Part shown: piece after piece, positions 26,773 through 35,757 of the stretch
Numbering within the stretch: the first letter of the stretch is position 1
How the letters are laid out: each line of letters starts with the position of its first letter
Origin: an uncultured bacterium
Lineage (GTDB): Bacteria; Bacteroidota; Rhodothermia; Rhodothermales; UBA10348
DNA length: 60,236 nt
Direction of reading: 5' to 3'
Assembly (NCBI GenBank): GCA_938018055.1
Contig: CALIKL010000055.1
Span: forward strand, 1 to 60,236
Program-made: the position numbers and the translations under genes
The notes under the pieces: model-generated
Told to the model about the DNA's origin: nothing
The model's database searches: none
The model's input: only the letters and a program-made list of their open reading frames with translations

Positions 26773-28263
26773 ATGGCCTCTATTGCCGCCATTCTGGACC
26801 AGACGCCCTACGCTGACCTGCTTCGAGAAGTGGGTCGAGTTGCTGAACAGGCAGGTATCGAAACCTACGCCGTTGGCGGCACCGTGCGTGATGCGCTGCT
26901 CGGACGTTCGACCACCGATATCGATTTCGTGTGTATTGGCGAAGGCTCTGGATTAGCCTTGGCTTCCGCAGTCAAACAGCACCTGGGTGGATCGGAGGTT
27001 CACCGATACGAAAACTTCGGGACGGCAGCTGTCCGACTCCACGCGACCTCGACGCGGGACGAGCTGGTCCTGGAGTTCGTTGGTGCTCGAAAAGAGAGTT
27101 ACGACCGGCACTCACGCAAGCCTGCGATAGAATCCGGGTCCATGGAGGATGATCAACGTCGGCGGGACTTCACTATCAATGCCCTTGCTGTGGACGTTCG
27201 TCCGGGTGCATTCGGCTCGTTAGTCGATTCGTTTGGAGGAGTCGCTGACCTGAATGCCGGTATCCTGCGGACGCCCCTTGATCCGGAGAAGACCTTTGAT
27301 GACGATCCGCTTCGCATCATTCGTGCTGCCCGTTTTGCGGCGCAGCTTGGATTCGAGATTGATCCGGTGACCTTAGCTGGTATGCGATTGCGTGCGGAAC
27401 GTGTCACCATGCTCTCAGGCGAACGGGTGAGCGATGAACTCAATAAAATCCTCTGCTGCGACAAACCATCAGTTGGATTCAGATGGCTTTACGAGGCCGG
27501 GGTGCTACATCATATCCTACCCGACCTGGTGGCCCTGCAAGGGGTTGAGACCATCGACGGTGTCCGTCACAAAGACAACTTTTTTCATACGCTGAAGGTG
27601 GTCGACAACCTGGTCGAGAGTTTTGAAGGCAAGCACTGCCCGGATACGCTTTGGCTGAGGTGGGCAGCCTTGCTGCACGACATCGGGAAAACATCATCGA
27701 AGCGATACACCGAAGGGATCGGGTGGAGCTTTCACGGTCACGAAGAACGCGGGGCCCGAATGGTGAAGAAAATCTTCAAGCAGCTGCGTCTGCCGGTGGA
27801 CGAACGCATGAATTTTGTCCAGCAAATGATCCGACTGCACCATCGCCCTGTTGCGCTCGTTGATGACCACGTGACCGATTCGGCCGTCCGGCGCCTCTTG
27901 TTTGACGCAGGCGAGGACATCGAGGATTTGATGTTGCTTGTCCGCGCAGACATTACGTCGAAGAACCCTCGGCGCGTGCGACGCTACTTGAACGCCTTTG
28001 ATCTCGTAGAAGAGAAATTCAAGGAGGTCGAAGAGAAAGACCATCTGCGCAACTTCCAACCGCCAGTAGACGGCGGAGAGATCATGCAGGTGTTGGGCAT
28101 TCCTCCCTCGCCTGCCATCGGGGTAATCAAGAACGCAATCCGCGAGGCCATCCTCGATGGCAAGATCCCCAACGAGCATGACGCGGCGTACGCCTACATG
28201 ATCGAGGTCAAGGACGAGTTACTTGCCGAACTGGACGAAGATGATTTCAGGGATCGGCGCTGA
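26773..28263 (+). CDS. cca: CCA-adding tRNA nucleotidyltransferase with HD domain
   Basis: About 496 residues. The class II nucleotidyltransferase head has YAVGGTVRDALLGR at residues 32-45 and the catalytic DID at 49-51, then the RRRDFTINALAVD motif and DDPLRIIRAARFAAQLGF of the neck. The C-terminal part has an HD metal site (WAALLHDIGKTSSKRY) and the string GHEERGARM. It adds or repairs the 3' CCA of tRNAs, which is needed because the tRNA-Gln gene here does not encode CCA. The start is the ATG at 26773, 17 bp after the preceding stop. Confidence 0.93.
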   Translation: MASIAAILDQTPYADLLREVGRVAEQAGIETYAVGGTVRDALLGRSTTDIDFVCIGEGSGLALASAVKQHLGGSEVHRYENFGTAAVRLHATSTRDELVLEFVGARKESYDRHSRKPAIESGSMEDDQRRRDFTINALAVDVRPGAFGSLVDSFGGVADLNAGILRTPLDPEKTFDDDPLRIIRAARFAAQLGFEIDPVTLAGMRLRAERVTMLSGERVSDELNKILCCDKPSVGFRWLYEAGVLHHILPDLVALQGVETIDGVRHKDNFFHTLKVVDNLVESFEGKHCPDTLWLRWAALLHDIGKTSSKRYTEGIGWSFHGHEERGARMVKKIFKQLRLPVDERMNFVQQMIRLHHRPVALVDDHVTDSAVRRLLFDAGEDIEDLMLLVRADITSKNPRRVRRYLNAFDLVEEKFKEVEEKDHLRNFQPPVDGGEIMQVLGIPPSPAIGVIKNAIREAILDGKIPNEHDAAYAYMIEVKDELLAELDEDDFRDRR

Positions 28264-28368
28264 GCGCGCATACCAGTGCATCCCGAGCAGAAAAGCGTCG
28301 TAGACCCCACCCAGCGTTACCGATCAAGGAAACGCTTTCGATAACTTCAGCTAATCCAACTCCATTGC

Positions 28369-28542
28369 ATGACCATGGCAGACCTGCTTCGCGTCATCCT
28401 CTCCGTCATCATTCCACCGCTGGGCGTCTTCTTCAAAGTCGGATTCGGCTCGCACTTCTGGATCAATATCCTGCTGACCCTGCTCGGCTATATCCCGGGA
28501 TTGGTCCACGCCATCTGGGTGCTCGCGAGCCACAAGGACTGA
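28369..28542 (+). CDS. YqaE/Pmp3-family small membrane protein
   Basis: A 57-residue protein with two hydrophobic helices: LLRVILSVIIPPLGVFFKVG and FWINILLTLLGYIPGLVHAI. The PPLGV and GYIPGLVHA strings are the signature of the UPF0057/Pmp3 family, linked in other organisms to membrane potential and stress. A second ATG at 28375 is possible. Confidence 0.9.
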   Translation: MTMADLLRVILSVIIPPLGVFFKVGFGSHFWINILLTLLGYIPGLVHAIWVLASHKD

Positions 28543-28554
28543 TCGATCCGGGGT

Positions 28555-28725
28555 TTAAGACGTACGACTTGTCCGGTCACGAGCCGAACGGGTTCGCTTG
28601 CATCGTTCGGAACAGTACACCACGGCATCCCAAACGTCGGCCCACTTCTTGCGCCAGGCGAAGGGGCGCTCGCAGACAGGGCACACCTTGGTAGGCAGGT
28701 CCCGCTTTTTGCGCATCTTGGGCAT
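28555..28725 (-). CDS. DUF2256 family small protein
   Basis: A 56-residue basic protein: MRKKRDLPTKVCPVCERPF, then WRKKWADVWDAVVYCSERC. Four Cys (two pairs) look like a small zinc-binding site. The DUF2256 family is recognised readily; its function is unknown. The ATG at 28725 is used. The gene converges with the YqaE-like gene. Confidence 0.88.
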   Translation of the reverse strand: MPKMRKKRDLPTKVCPVCERPFAWRKKWADVWDAVVYCSERCKRTRSARDRTSRTS

Positions 28726-28754
28726 GGGGACCGACAGAGCTTTGTATTCTCTGC

Positions 28755-29171
28755 TTATCCCGCTACTTCTTCCTTGACCGGGCGGATGTCCCACATCAGC
28801 ATCTGCTCGATGTCGGCATAATCTTCTTCACCATCCACATCCGTGAAGGAATAATCTCCCATCTTTTCGCGCTGCATGGGCGAGAGCAGTTTCCAGCTCT
28901 GTCCTTCCTGGTCTTTGAATTCAGCCGGGTACGGATTTGTCACGCGGTAGGAAGGGTGGTACGACTTGTACGTCTTCTCTCCTTCGTACAGGGCGGCTCG
29001 GCGGGCGCCTGCCATCGTAGCACTTTTACCTGTCACCTTGAACGGGGTGATCGTGATGCTCGCAACAAAGAAGCCGTCTTCCTGCTCCAGATATTCCGGG
29101 CGCATGACTTTGAAATCACCCGGATGAGGATATGCGCTACGTTCGTTGAAGTCCATGATGGTGCGGGACAT
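28755..29171 (-). CDS. Hypothetical protein
   Basis: About 138 residues from the ATG at 29171 (MSRTIMDFNERSAYPHPGDF). No signal peptide, membrane segment or known motif. It has a beta-rich middle (FFVASITITPFKVTG) and an acidic end with DVDGEEDYADIEQMLMWDIR. Longer in-frame starts run to 29294 but add a segment that does not look like protein. It is read away from the large non-coding region upstream of nrdJ. Confidence 0.6.
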   Translation of the reverse strand: MSRTIMDFNERSAYPHPGDFKVMRPEYLEQEDGFFVASITITPFKVTGKSATMAGARRAALYEGEKTYKSYHPSYRVTNPYPAEFKDQEGQSWKLLSPMQREKMGDYSFTDVDGEEDYADIEQMLMWDIRPVKEEVAG

Positions 29172-29294
29172 GTGCTGGTGGATGGTACCCCTGCTCCGGT
29201 AAATCCGTTTGTGGAAAATCCGACAGGGGAAAGGACGCCGTTGTACCTGTAAACCGGTATCGGGTTCGTGATCAGGTCCGAGAAGATCGTGCAA

Positions 29295-29650
29295 ATCGGG
29301 GATTTTTAAAGCTGCAAGCTTAATGCCGTTATTGGGCTTGCTTAAATGCCGTTATTGACCCCTCGCTGAACGCCGCTGTGGAAAAGTATGTGGACGGCAT
29401 TTGATTGTCCACAGGGCATACGAGCCAATAACGGTCATCACCTTTTCCATTATTTGAATTTGGGAATATTCATGATGCCGAAAGGGCCGTTCACACCCCG
29501 TTCTGTGGGATCTTGAAGAGACGATGTAAATGTGGACAAAAAACAGTTGCATAACGGCCATTCCACTCATTTATTGGTATCAGCACCAGCCGCCACTTTG
29601 CACTTTTCGGTTCATGGCACTCCCTAGCCTGCCATGAACCGTTATTTTTC
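29295..29650 (+). promoter_or_regulatory. Repeat-rich regulatory region upstream of nrdJ (CCGTTAT motifs and DnaA-box-like sites)
   Basis: About 700 bp between 29172 and 29872 hold no gene. Within it, a CCGTTAT-centred motif occurs five times: 29326-29332 and 29349-29355 (inside a 13-bp direct repeat AATGCCGTTATTG, 23 bp apart), inverted at 29428-29434 and 29551-29557, and direct again at 29639-29645. Sites close to the DnaA box TTATCCACA lie among them: TTTTCCACA on the minus strand at 29377-29385, TTGTCCACA at 29405-29413, and TTGTCCACA on the minus strand at 29531-29539. An AT-rich stretch lies at 29440-29475. Control of nrdJ by DnaA and one further repressor or activator is inferred; an origin-like role is less likely. 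Confidence 0.5.
29609..29650 (+). terminator. Hairpin with T-tract upstream of nrdJ (terminator or attenuator)
   Basis: A perfect 11-bp inverted repeat, GGTTCATGGCA / TGCCATGAACC, has a 10-nt loop and is followed by GTTATTTTTC. It is oriented to stop plus-strand transcripts before nrdJ. No plus-strand gene ends nearby, so it would either end a short non-coding RNA from the repeat region or act as an attenuator of an nrdJ leader. The downstream stretch 29651-29872 holds a second small hairpin (GATACC-tgccc-GGTATC near 29768) and no other clear element. Confidence 0.6.
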
Positions 29651-29872
29651 TGGTCCCACCGGATGGCAAATTGGCGCGCTTACGCCCTGAAAGCGGTCCC
29701 ACCGTCGTCTGTATAAAGGCTTTAAATCGGCCCAGCACGACTCCTCCGCCCCCTCCGGTCTGTGCTGCGATACCTGCCCGGTATCAACCCTACATAAAGA
29801 CACACCCCATGCGTGTGCACCGCCGCGTCGGCTCGCCCGGCCAGCCCTGCATGCGAAAATTGAAGAGTTGCC

Positions 29873-32800
29873 ATGCCTGAAACCAACCGGGATTCCTTGT
29901 TCGGAGATGAGACTACGACGGACGTGACGCTCGGTCTCACCATCGACCGCGTATTTTCTACTGAAGGGAAAGACCCTTTTGATTCTGTTGAGTGGGAAAC
30001 GCGCGATGCGTCCATCAAAAACCACACCGGCAAAGCCATTTTTGAGCAGACCAATGTCGAATTCCCGGTCGGCTGGAGTCAGCTGGCCACCAACGTGGTC
30101 ACCAGTAAATATTTCTACGGTGAGCTGAGCATGAACGGCACCCATCCCAGTGAAGGGGGTCGTGAAAACAGTCTGCGCCAGCTGATTCATCGCGTAACGA
30201 GAACGATTGCTGACTGGGGAACGAAGCAAGGCTACTTTGCCTCGAAAAAGGATGGTGAAACGTTTTATCAGGAGCTGACCTGGTTGTGTGTCAACCAGTA
30301 CGGTGCGTTCAACAGCCCGGTCTGGTTCAACGTGGGCCTGAACCAGCAGTATGGCATCAAGGACTCCGGCGGCAAGACCATCTTCGGATGGGACCGTAAG
30401 AAGAAGAAAGTTGTCCCGGTTGATCCGTACATCCGTCCGCAGGCTTCGGCGTGCTTCATCATCTCCGTCGAGGATTCTATCGACGATATCTGGCAGCTCA
30501 TGGGCGAATCCGCTCGCCTGTTCAAGTTCGGATCAGGAGTGGGTGCTGACTGGTCCAAGCTGCGCTCCAGCCGTGAGAAACTCTCCGGCGGCGGCGTTCC
30601 TTCCGGTCCCGTTTCCTTCATGAAGGTTCAGGACGCGACGGGTGGAACGATCAAGTCTGGTGGCAAGACGCGCCGCGCAGCCATCATGCAGACGCTCAAG
30701 AGCTGGCATCCCGACATCATGGAGTTCGTCGAGGCCAAGCAGGAAGAAGAGAAAAAAGCCTGGGCTCTTATTGAGGAAGGCTACGACGGAAGCTTCAACG
30801 GGCCGGCCTACGGCTCAGTGGCATTCCAGAACGTCAACCAGTCCGTTCGTGTGGATGACGCTCTCATGGCTGCAGCCGACGACAACGCGGCCTACGCGCT
30901 GCGTGCGGTAAAGGGTGGTGAGACGATCGAGGAAGTGGATGCCGCAGGGATCCTGGAAAAAATTGCTGAAGGAACGCACGTCTGTGGCGATCCGGGTGTC
31001 CAGTACGAAGACACCATCCAGCGCTGGCATACGTGTAAGAACTCGGATGCCATCAACTCGAGCAATCCATGCTCTGAGTACATGTTCTTGGACGATTCGG
31101 CCTGCAACCTGGCTTCGCTGAACCTGCGCAAGTACCAGAATGCAGACGGCGGCTTTGATGTAGCGCGCTTCCGCGCCGCGGCCCGTATTTACATCACGGC
31201 CATGGAGATCCTGGTGGATAATGCCGGATATCCTTCTGCCCCAGTAGCCGAAAACTCCCATCTCTACCGTCCGCTCGGTCTCGGCTTTGCCAACCTCGGT
31301 GCGCTCCTGATGTCGATGGGCCTGCCTTACGACAGCGACGAAGGACGCGCCGTGGCTGGTGCCGTCATGGCCATTGAGCACTGCGAAGCCTACGCTCGTT
31401 CTGCCGAGATTGCAGGCAACCCGAAGATCGGTGCGTTTGAAGGCTACGAGGCCAACCGCGAGCCATTCCTCGAGGTCATGCGCATGCACCGGGACGCCGT
31501 GGACACGATCCACACGTCGTGCCCCGACTACTTGTTCGAAGCGGCACGCGAGTCGGCCGACCGCATGGTAGCACTCGGCGAAGTACACGGGTACCGCAAT
31601 GCGCAGTCCACCGTGCTGGCCCCTACCGGTACCATCGGCTTCATGATGGACTGCGACACTACCGGTGTTGAGCCTGACATCGCTCTTGTCAAGTACAAGC
31701 TTCTGGCGGGCAAAGGCGATGGCATGTTGAAGATTGTCAACCGTACCGTACCCGAAGCACTCGAGCGCCTGGGCTACAAGAAGAAGGAAATCAAAGCCAT
31801 CATTGACCACATTGATGAGCAGGATACCATCGAAGGGGCACCGGGCCTCAAGGATGAGCACCTGCCTGTGTTCGACTGCGCCTTCAAGCCGTTCAACGGT
31901 GAGCGCTCGATCCACCACATGGGTCACATCAAGATGATGGCCGCTACGCAGCCCTTCATCTCGGGCGCCATCTCCAAAACGGTCAACATGCCGGAGAGCA
32001 CGACGGTCGAAGAGATTTCGGACGCGTACATGCAGGGTTGGAAGCTTGGCCTGAAAGCGGTGGCCATTTACCGCGAAAACTCCAAGCGCAGTCAGCCACT
32101 GGCCACGTCCAAAGGCGGCAACACGAAGGGCGCAACAACCGAAGTGGCTTCCGGAGACGGCCAAGCCACTACGGTCGAACCGGAAGTCAAAGTGGTCGAG
32201 CGCGTCGTACACAAGTCGGTTCGTCACCGTCTTCCGGATGAGCGCCCGTCGCTGACCCACAAGTTCTCGATTGCCGGACACGAAGGATACCTGCACATCG
32301 GCATGTACCCCGACACAAAGATGCCGGGTGAGATCTTCATCACGATGGCAAAGGAAGGATCGACCATTTCCGGTCTGATGGATGCCTTCGCCACCTCGAT
32401 CTCGATCGCGTTGCAGTACAACGTGCCCCTCGAGGATCTGTGCAACAAGTTCAGCCACATGCGCTTCGAGCCGAACGGGTTCACGAACAACCGGCAGATC
32501 CCGATTGCCAAGTCCATCATGGACTACATCTTCCGCTACCTCTCCATGCGCTTCCTCTCACAGCCCGATGTAGAGCCGAAAGCCGAGGAGCCAGCAGCGG
32601 AAGAACCAGCCTCGGACCTGGAGCAGATCGACATGTTCACGGCAGAGCCGACCGATTCGACGGTCGATCCGCTTGTGGGCGATACGGTAGAGGACTTCTT
32701 GGGACGTTCAGGTGCCGTCGAGACTGCTACCGCTACGGCGACGGCGGTAGCAACGGCCACCGAGACCGAGGCCACCTTTGCCAACCAGGAGGATGCACCT

Positions 32801-32887
32801 CCGTGTTCAAATTGCGGCAGCATCACGGTGCGCAGCGGGGCGTGTTACTCATGCCCGAACTGCGGTAACACCAGCGGATGTGGATGA
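29873..32887 (+). CDS. nrdJ: Class II (adenosylcobalamin-dependent) ribonucleoside-diphosphate reductase
   Basis: A 1004-residue enzyme that makes deoxyribonucleotides using B12 instead of an R2 subunit. Visible motifs: WFNVGLNQQYG, FKFGSGVGADWSKLRSS, GGKTRRAAIM, NPCSEYMFLDDSACNLASLN (active-site Cys region near residue 400), and APTGTIGFMMDCDTTGVEPD. The C-terminal part (VVHKSVRHRLPDERPSLTHKF) is the common extension of the large class II enzymes. The last residues CSNCGSITVRSGACYSCPNC form the redox-active Cys/zinc-ribbon tail. A low-complexity Ala/Thr segment (about residues 945-965) links it. GAAGAG precedes the ATG by 5 nt. A strong terminator follows. Confidence 0.96.
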   Translation: MPETNRDSLFGDETTTDVTLGLTIDRVFSTEGKDPFDSVEWETRDASIKNHTGKAIFEQTNVEFPVGWSQLATNVVTSKYFYGELSMNGTHPSEGGRENSLRQLIHRVTRTIADWGTKQGYFASKKDGETFYQELTWLCVNQYGAFNSPVWFNVGLNQQYGIKDSGGKTIFGWDRKKKKVVPVDPYIRPQASACFIISVEDSIDDIWQLMGESARLFKFGSGVGADWSKLRSSREKLSGGGVPSGPVSFMKVQDATGGTIKSGGKTRRAAIMQTLKSWHPDIMEFVEAKQEEEKKAWALIEEGYDGSFNGPAYGSVAFQNVNQSVRVDDALMAAADDNAAYALRAVKGGETIEEVDAAGILEKIAEGTHVCGDPGVQYEDTIQRWHTCKNSDAINSSNPCSEYMFLDDSACNLASLNLRKYQNADGGFDVARFRAAARIYITAMEILVDNAGYPSAPVAENSHLYRPLGLGFANLGALLMSMGLPYDSDEGRAVAGAVMAIEHCEAYARSAEIAGNPKIGAFEGYEANREPFLEVMRMHRDAVDTIHTSCPDYLFEAARESADRMVALGEVHGYRNAQSTVLAPTGTIGFMMDCDTTGVEPDIALVKYKLLAGKGDGMLKIVNRTVPEALERLGYKKKEIKAIIDHIDEQDTIEGAPGLKDEHLPVFDCAFKPFNGERSIHHMGHIKMMAATQPFISGAISKTVNMPESTTVEEISDAYMQGWKLGLKAVAIYRENSKRSQPLATSKGGNTKGATTEVASGDGQATTVEPEVKVVERVVHKSVRHRLPDERPSLTHKFSIAGHEGYLHIGMYPDTKMPGEIFITMAKEGSTISGLMDAFATSISIALQYNVPLEDLCNKFSHMRFEPNGFTNNRQIPIAKSIMDYIFRYLSMRFLSQPDVEPKAEEPAAEEPASDLEQIDMFTAEPTDSTVDPLVGDTVEDFLGRSGAVETATATATAVATATETEATFANQEDAPPCSNCGSITVRSGACYSCPNCGNTSGCG

Positions 32888-32979
32888 CCGCACTGACATC
32901 CTGCCCCGCGCACGGGAGCGCAGGTCGGGATAATTCACCTCAGGATGTGGGCATCAGTATCACATCCGGTTAACGGGGA

Positions 32980-33018
32980 GCGCCCGGCGGTTGGTGGGAC
33001 CGCCGGGCGCCTTTTTTT
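32980..33018 (+). terminator. Rho-independent terminator of nrdJ
   Basis: A perfect 12-bp inverted repeat (GCGCCCGGCGGT / ACCGCCGGGCGC) with loop TGGTGGG is followed by CTTTTTTT. It is the strongest terminator in the window. Confidence 0.93.
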
Positions 33019-33059
33019 GTAGAGACCGTTCCTCATCACAGGATGACGTCGGGAACGTC

Positions 33060-33206
33060 ATGAAAAGCGGCCCCAACAAAAAAGCCGCCGCTCGCGGGGG
33101 TGGATCACGATTCACTCCGAAGAACCAGATCCGACCCGTCGCAAACGCCGGCACCTATAGAAACGCAAAGGTGAGGGTCTTTCACGACATCCGTCCGAAT
33201 TCGTAA
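33060..33206 (+). CDS. Possible small basic protein (48 residues)
   Basis: An ATG at 33060 opens a short frame (MKSGPNKKAAARGGGSRFTP... ending FHDIRPNS). It is Lys/Arg/Gly-rich, like a nucleic-acid-binding tail. It follows the nrdJ terminator and precedes the SDR gene by 51 bp. Support is only composition and position, so it may be spurious. Confidence 0.35.
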   Translation: MKSGPNKKAAARGGGSRFTPKNQIRPVANAGTYRNAKVRVFHDIRPNS

Positions 33207-33257
33207 CCTGACGCTCGGGTGGACAACGAAACAGCCCACGTAAACATCCTTGATTCC

Positions 33258-34019
33258 ATGGCCCGCTTTCAAAACAAGACTGTTCTCATCACTGGCGCCA
33301 GCTCCGGCATTGGCGAAGCGGCGGCGTATGCGTTCGCTCGTGAAGGCGCCAAGGTATTTCTCGTTGCTCGGCGCAAGGATCGAGGCGCGGCAGTAGCTGC
33401 ACGGATCCGGGAAAATGGAGGGACAGCCGTCTTTCACCAGGCTGACATGGCCGATCGGTCCCAGATCGCGCAAATGGTGGCTGACTGTGTGGCAGAATTC
33501 GGTGGTCTCGATATAGCATTCAACAATGCTGGAATCGACGGTGTCTTCGACGTCAATATTCCGGATCACCCTGAGGATATCTGGGATGACTTGCTGGCGA
33601 TCAACCTGACTGGCGTATGGTTCTGCATGCGCCATCAGATTCCTGCCATGCTGGCGCAGGGAGGAGGTGCCATTGTCAACATGGCCTCGATGGCCGGCGT
33701 AAAGGGCTTCCCCGGCAGCTCAGGATATGCCGCCAGCAAGTTCGGCGTGGTCGGTATCACGAAAGCCGCTGCGCTGGAGTATGCAGATCAGGGCATCCGT
33801 GTCAATGCCGTGTGCCCGGCCGTTATTCGTTCGGAAATGGCTGACCGGGTATTTGGAACCGACGAGGCCGTAAAAGAAGCCGAGGCCGCGTCTTGGCATC
33901 CGATCGGCCGAATCGGTGAGCCGGAGGAGGTTGCCGATGTCGTTCTTTGGCTGGCCTCCGACGAGGCTTCGTTCGTCACAGCCGAAACCATCCAGATTGA
34001 CGGTGGCCTCGGAGCTTGA
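33258..34019 (+). CDS. Short-chain dehydrogenase/reductase (SDR)
   Basis: A 253-residue classical SDR. TVLITGASSGIGEAAAYAFA binds the dinucleotide; FNNAGIDG, the catalytic Ser in VNMASMAGVKGFPG and the Tyr-x3-Lys in SGYAASKFG are all present. The end VTAETIQIDGGLGA is typical. The Arg-rich turn VARRKDR after beta 2 suggests NADP(H). Substrate is unknown. The ATG at 33258 fits the family start; a GTG at 33219 would add 13 residues. Confidence 0.88.
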   Translation: MARFQNKTVLITGASSGIGEAAAYAFAREGAKVFLVARRKDRGAAVAARIRENGGTAVFHQADMADRSQIAQMVADCVAEFGGLDIAFNNAGIDGVFDVNIPDHPEDIWDDLLAINLTGVWFCMRHQIPAMLAQGGGAIVNMASMAGVKGFPGSSGYAASKFGVVGITKAAALEYADQGIRVNAVCPAVIRSEMADRVFGTDEAVKEAEAASWHPIGRIGEPEEVADVVLWLASDEASFVTAETIQIDGGLGA

Positions 34020-34219
34020 GAGCCAGATGAACCGCCGCTGAGGACCTGATTCTCCCGGAAAAACCTCGGGGCGCATTCGATAGACGTCAAACTATTCATT
34101 GGCGTCTCGCACGAACAATCGAGGCCAGATCAGTTTTGCCATAACAAAATGTCCTGTAGACTCGTTATGGTAGTCACGAACCGACAGAAACTTAATTTTC
34201 GCCCCCGGTTGTAGACCCC

Positions 34220-35176
34220 ATGGGAACGTTTGTCAAAGAGTACGGGCTGATCGCGATCCTCACCGCGGTCGCACTGAGCGGGTATTTCCTCATCGGAGAT
34301 CGAAGAGGAGACATCATGGATTATACGCTGGACATGATCGGAACCCGCCTCGTGGAGCTGGCTCAGGGAGAAAACGAGAAAGAGGAAATAGCCCGCCAAT
34401 TTGCGGCATTTTCTGATCGGGTTGAGCGGAACGAAATAGCCCCAGAGGCCATCGAGTCTGTGGCCGCCAATGTGCTGAATCTTCGCGCCCGAGGGGCTGC
34501 GATCACACCGGACGAAGCAGCACTAATGCTCTATCCCGAGCCTCCAACATCCTTACCCTCACCAGCTGATTCTTTGATCACGCAGCCGAGCACCTATGGT
34601 TATCCCTTCGCTACTTCCCCAACCAAGCGCGTTGACGTGAGTGAGCTGGGAGATCGCATCACGCACATGTTCGAGATTGCAGATGCCGTTGGTAGGCATT
34701 CGGACGCTGGGGAATCCCATGTTCGCTTCGCTCGTGATGAACACGGCGTTCATGTTGTCCTCGACCCGAAGGTAGAGGTGTTTTTTGAAACCTCTTCGGC
34801 TGAAGACCTCTACGCCGAAGTCAGCGAGAAGGAATGGGTGCGCTGGGAAGCGAACCTGGCAGAGCAGCAGGAGCGACAAACCAGGCGCCTCGAGCGTCAG
34901 GCAGAACGTCTGGCCGCCCTAGAATCGATTCAGACGGGGCCCTTGGATGAATCTGAAGCGCGAAAACTGGATGCACTGAAGCGAGTGCAAAACCTGGCCT
35001 TGATGGGTGCCACCACTGACCTGGACACGCTCGTCTTTCATCAGGAGGTGGAGTCGCTTATTGAAGGGCTCACGTTTGAGATTCAGACGATGATGGAAGG
35101 GGACATCGGGGACGTCATCGGCAGCTCCGGATCCATCAGGGTGATGGTGCACTCGGATACGACCTCGCATCGTTAA
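34220..35176 (+). CDS. Membrane-anchored protein with coiled coil, unknown function
   Basis: A 318-residue protein with one N-terminal helix (YGLIAILTAVALSGYFLIG), so most of it lies outside or along the membrane. It has a central Pro-rich linker (PEPPTSLPSPADS) and a long charged coiled-coil segment around residues 205-250 (WEANLAEQQERQTRRLERQA). No known domain is recognised. The 200 bp before it include an inverted repeat CCATAAC...GTTATGG at about 34138-34169, of unknown role. Confidence 0.6.
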   Translation: MGTFVKEYGLIAILTAVALSGYFLIGDRRGDIMDYTLDMIGTRLVELAQGENEKEEIARQFAAFSDRVERNEIAPEAIESVAANVLNLRARGAAITPDEAALMLYPEPPTSLPSPADSLITQPSTYGYPFATSPTKRVDVSELGDRITHMFEIADAVGRHSDAGESHVRFARDEHGVHVVLDPKVEVFFETSSAEDLYAEVSEKEWVRWEANLAEQQERQTRRLERQAERLAALESIQTGPLDESEARKLDALKRVQNLALMGATTDLDTLVFHQEVESLIEGLTFEIQTMMEGDIGDVIGSSGSIRVMVHSDTTSHR

Positions 35177-35286
35177 AACGATAGGTCTGGTCGCCGAGGA
35201 AAGCCCTCTTCAGGAACGCACGTGGGGATTGGACCGTTCATGGGCCGCTCATCCATTTTCGACCCACCTCATTCTCCCCTTATCCG

Positions 35287-35718
35287 ATGAAAGTTGCCAA
35301 GCGATTCCGCTGGGAAGGCGCCCATCGACTGCCCTGGCACGAAGGCCGCTGTCGCGATCTGCACGGTCACTCCTACGAGATGTTCGTGGAGGTCGAGGGA
35401 GAGCCGGATGAACAGGGAATGCTCATCGACTTCAAGCACATCAAACGCGCACTGGCGCCACTTGTAGATGAGTGGGATCACGCCACGGTGGTTGCCGAGA
35501 ACGACGCGAAGCTACTTGGCATCATGCAGGAAAGTGGGTGGCGACACGTCGTGATACCCTACGATACGACGGCTGAAAACATCTGCGTCTTTTTCGCCGA
35601 TCATCTGGTCAATGAACACCGTGATCTGCTGGAGGCGCGCAAGATCCACACCGTTCGTGTCCGGATTGCGGAAACCGAAACGTGCTACGCTGAAGTCGAG
35701 CGGAATCTGAACGGGTAA
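35287..35718 (+). CDS. queD: 6-carboxy-5,6,7,8-tetrahydropterin synthase / PTPS family (QueD)
   Basis: A 143-residue PTPS-fold enzyme. Zinc ligands H13, H26 and H28 and the catalytic C22 appear in GAHRL and RCRDLHGHSY; the Cys-x3-His-Gly-His spacing is that of QueD. WDHATV and the closing Glu in AETETCYAEVE complete the active site. It converts dihydroneopterin triphosphate towards queuosine precursors. No other queuosine gene is in the window. A role as PTPS is less likely. Confidence 0.9.
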   Translation: MKVAKRFRWEGAHRLPWHEGRCRDLHGHSYEMFVEVEGEPDEQGMLIDFKHIKRALAPLVDEWDHATVVAENDAKLLGIMQESGWRHVVIPYDTTAENICVFFADHLVNEHRDLLEARKIHTVRVRIAETETCYAEVERNLNG

Positions 35719-35757
35719 GTACGGGAAGCAGCGTGGAGCGTGTCCCGAGGTGGCGGA

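Noticed and set aside
29295-29650. Chromosomal replication origin
   Set aside because: DnaA-box-like sites and an AT-rich stretch exist, but dnaA, dnaN, gidA and parAB are not nearby. Regulation of nrdJ explains the sites more simply; a GC-skew plot of the chromosome would settle it.
29651-29872. Cobalamin riboswitch upstream of the B12-dependent reductase
   Set aside because: A B12-box-like string ACCTGCC occurs near 29770, but the rest of the conserved core (such as GCCACTG) is missing and the string lies inside a simple GATACC/GGTATC hairpin.
30815-32458. Long open frame (about 547 codons) on the minus strand opposite nrdJ
   Set aside because: It lies wholly opposite a strongly conserved gene with clear class II reductase motifs; the opposite frame is open because of biased codon use and resembles no protein.
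32960-33154. Minus-strand 64-codon frame near the nrdJ terminator
   Set aside because: It spans the terminator hairpin and lacks any protein-like pattern.
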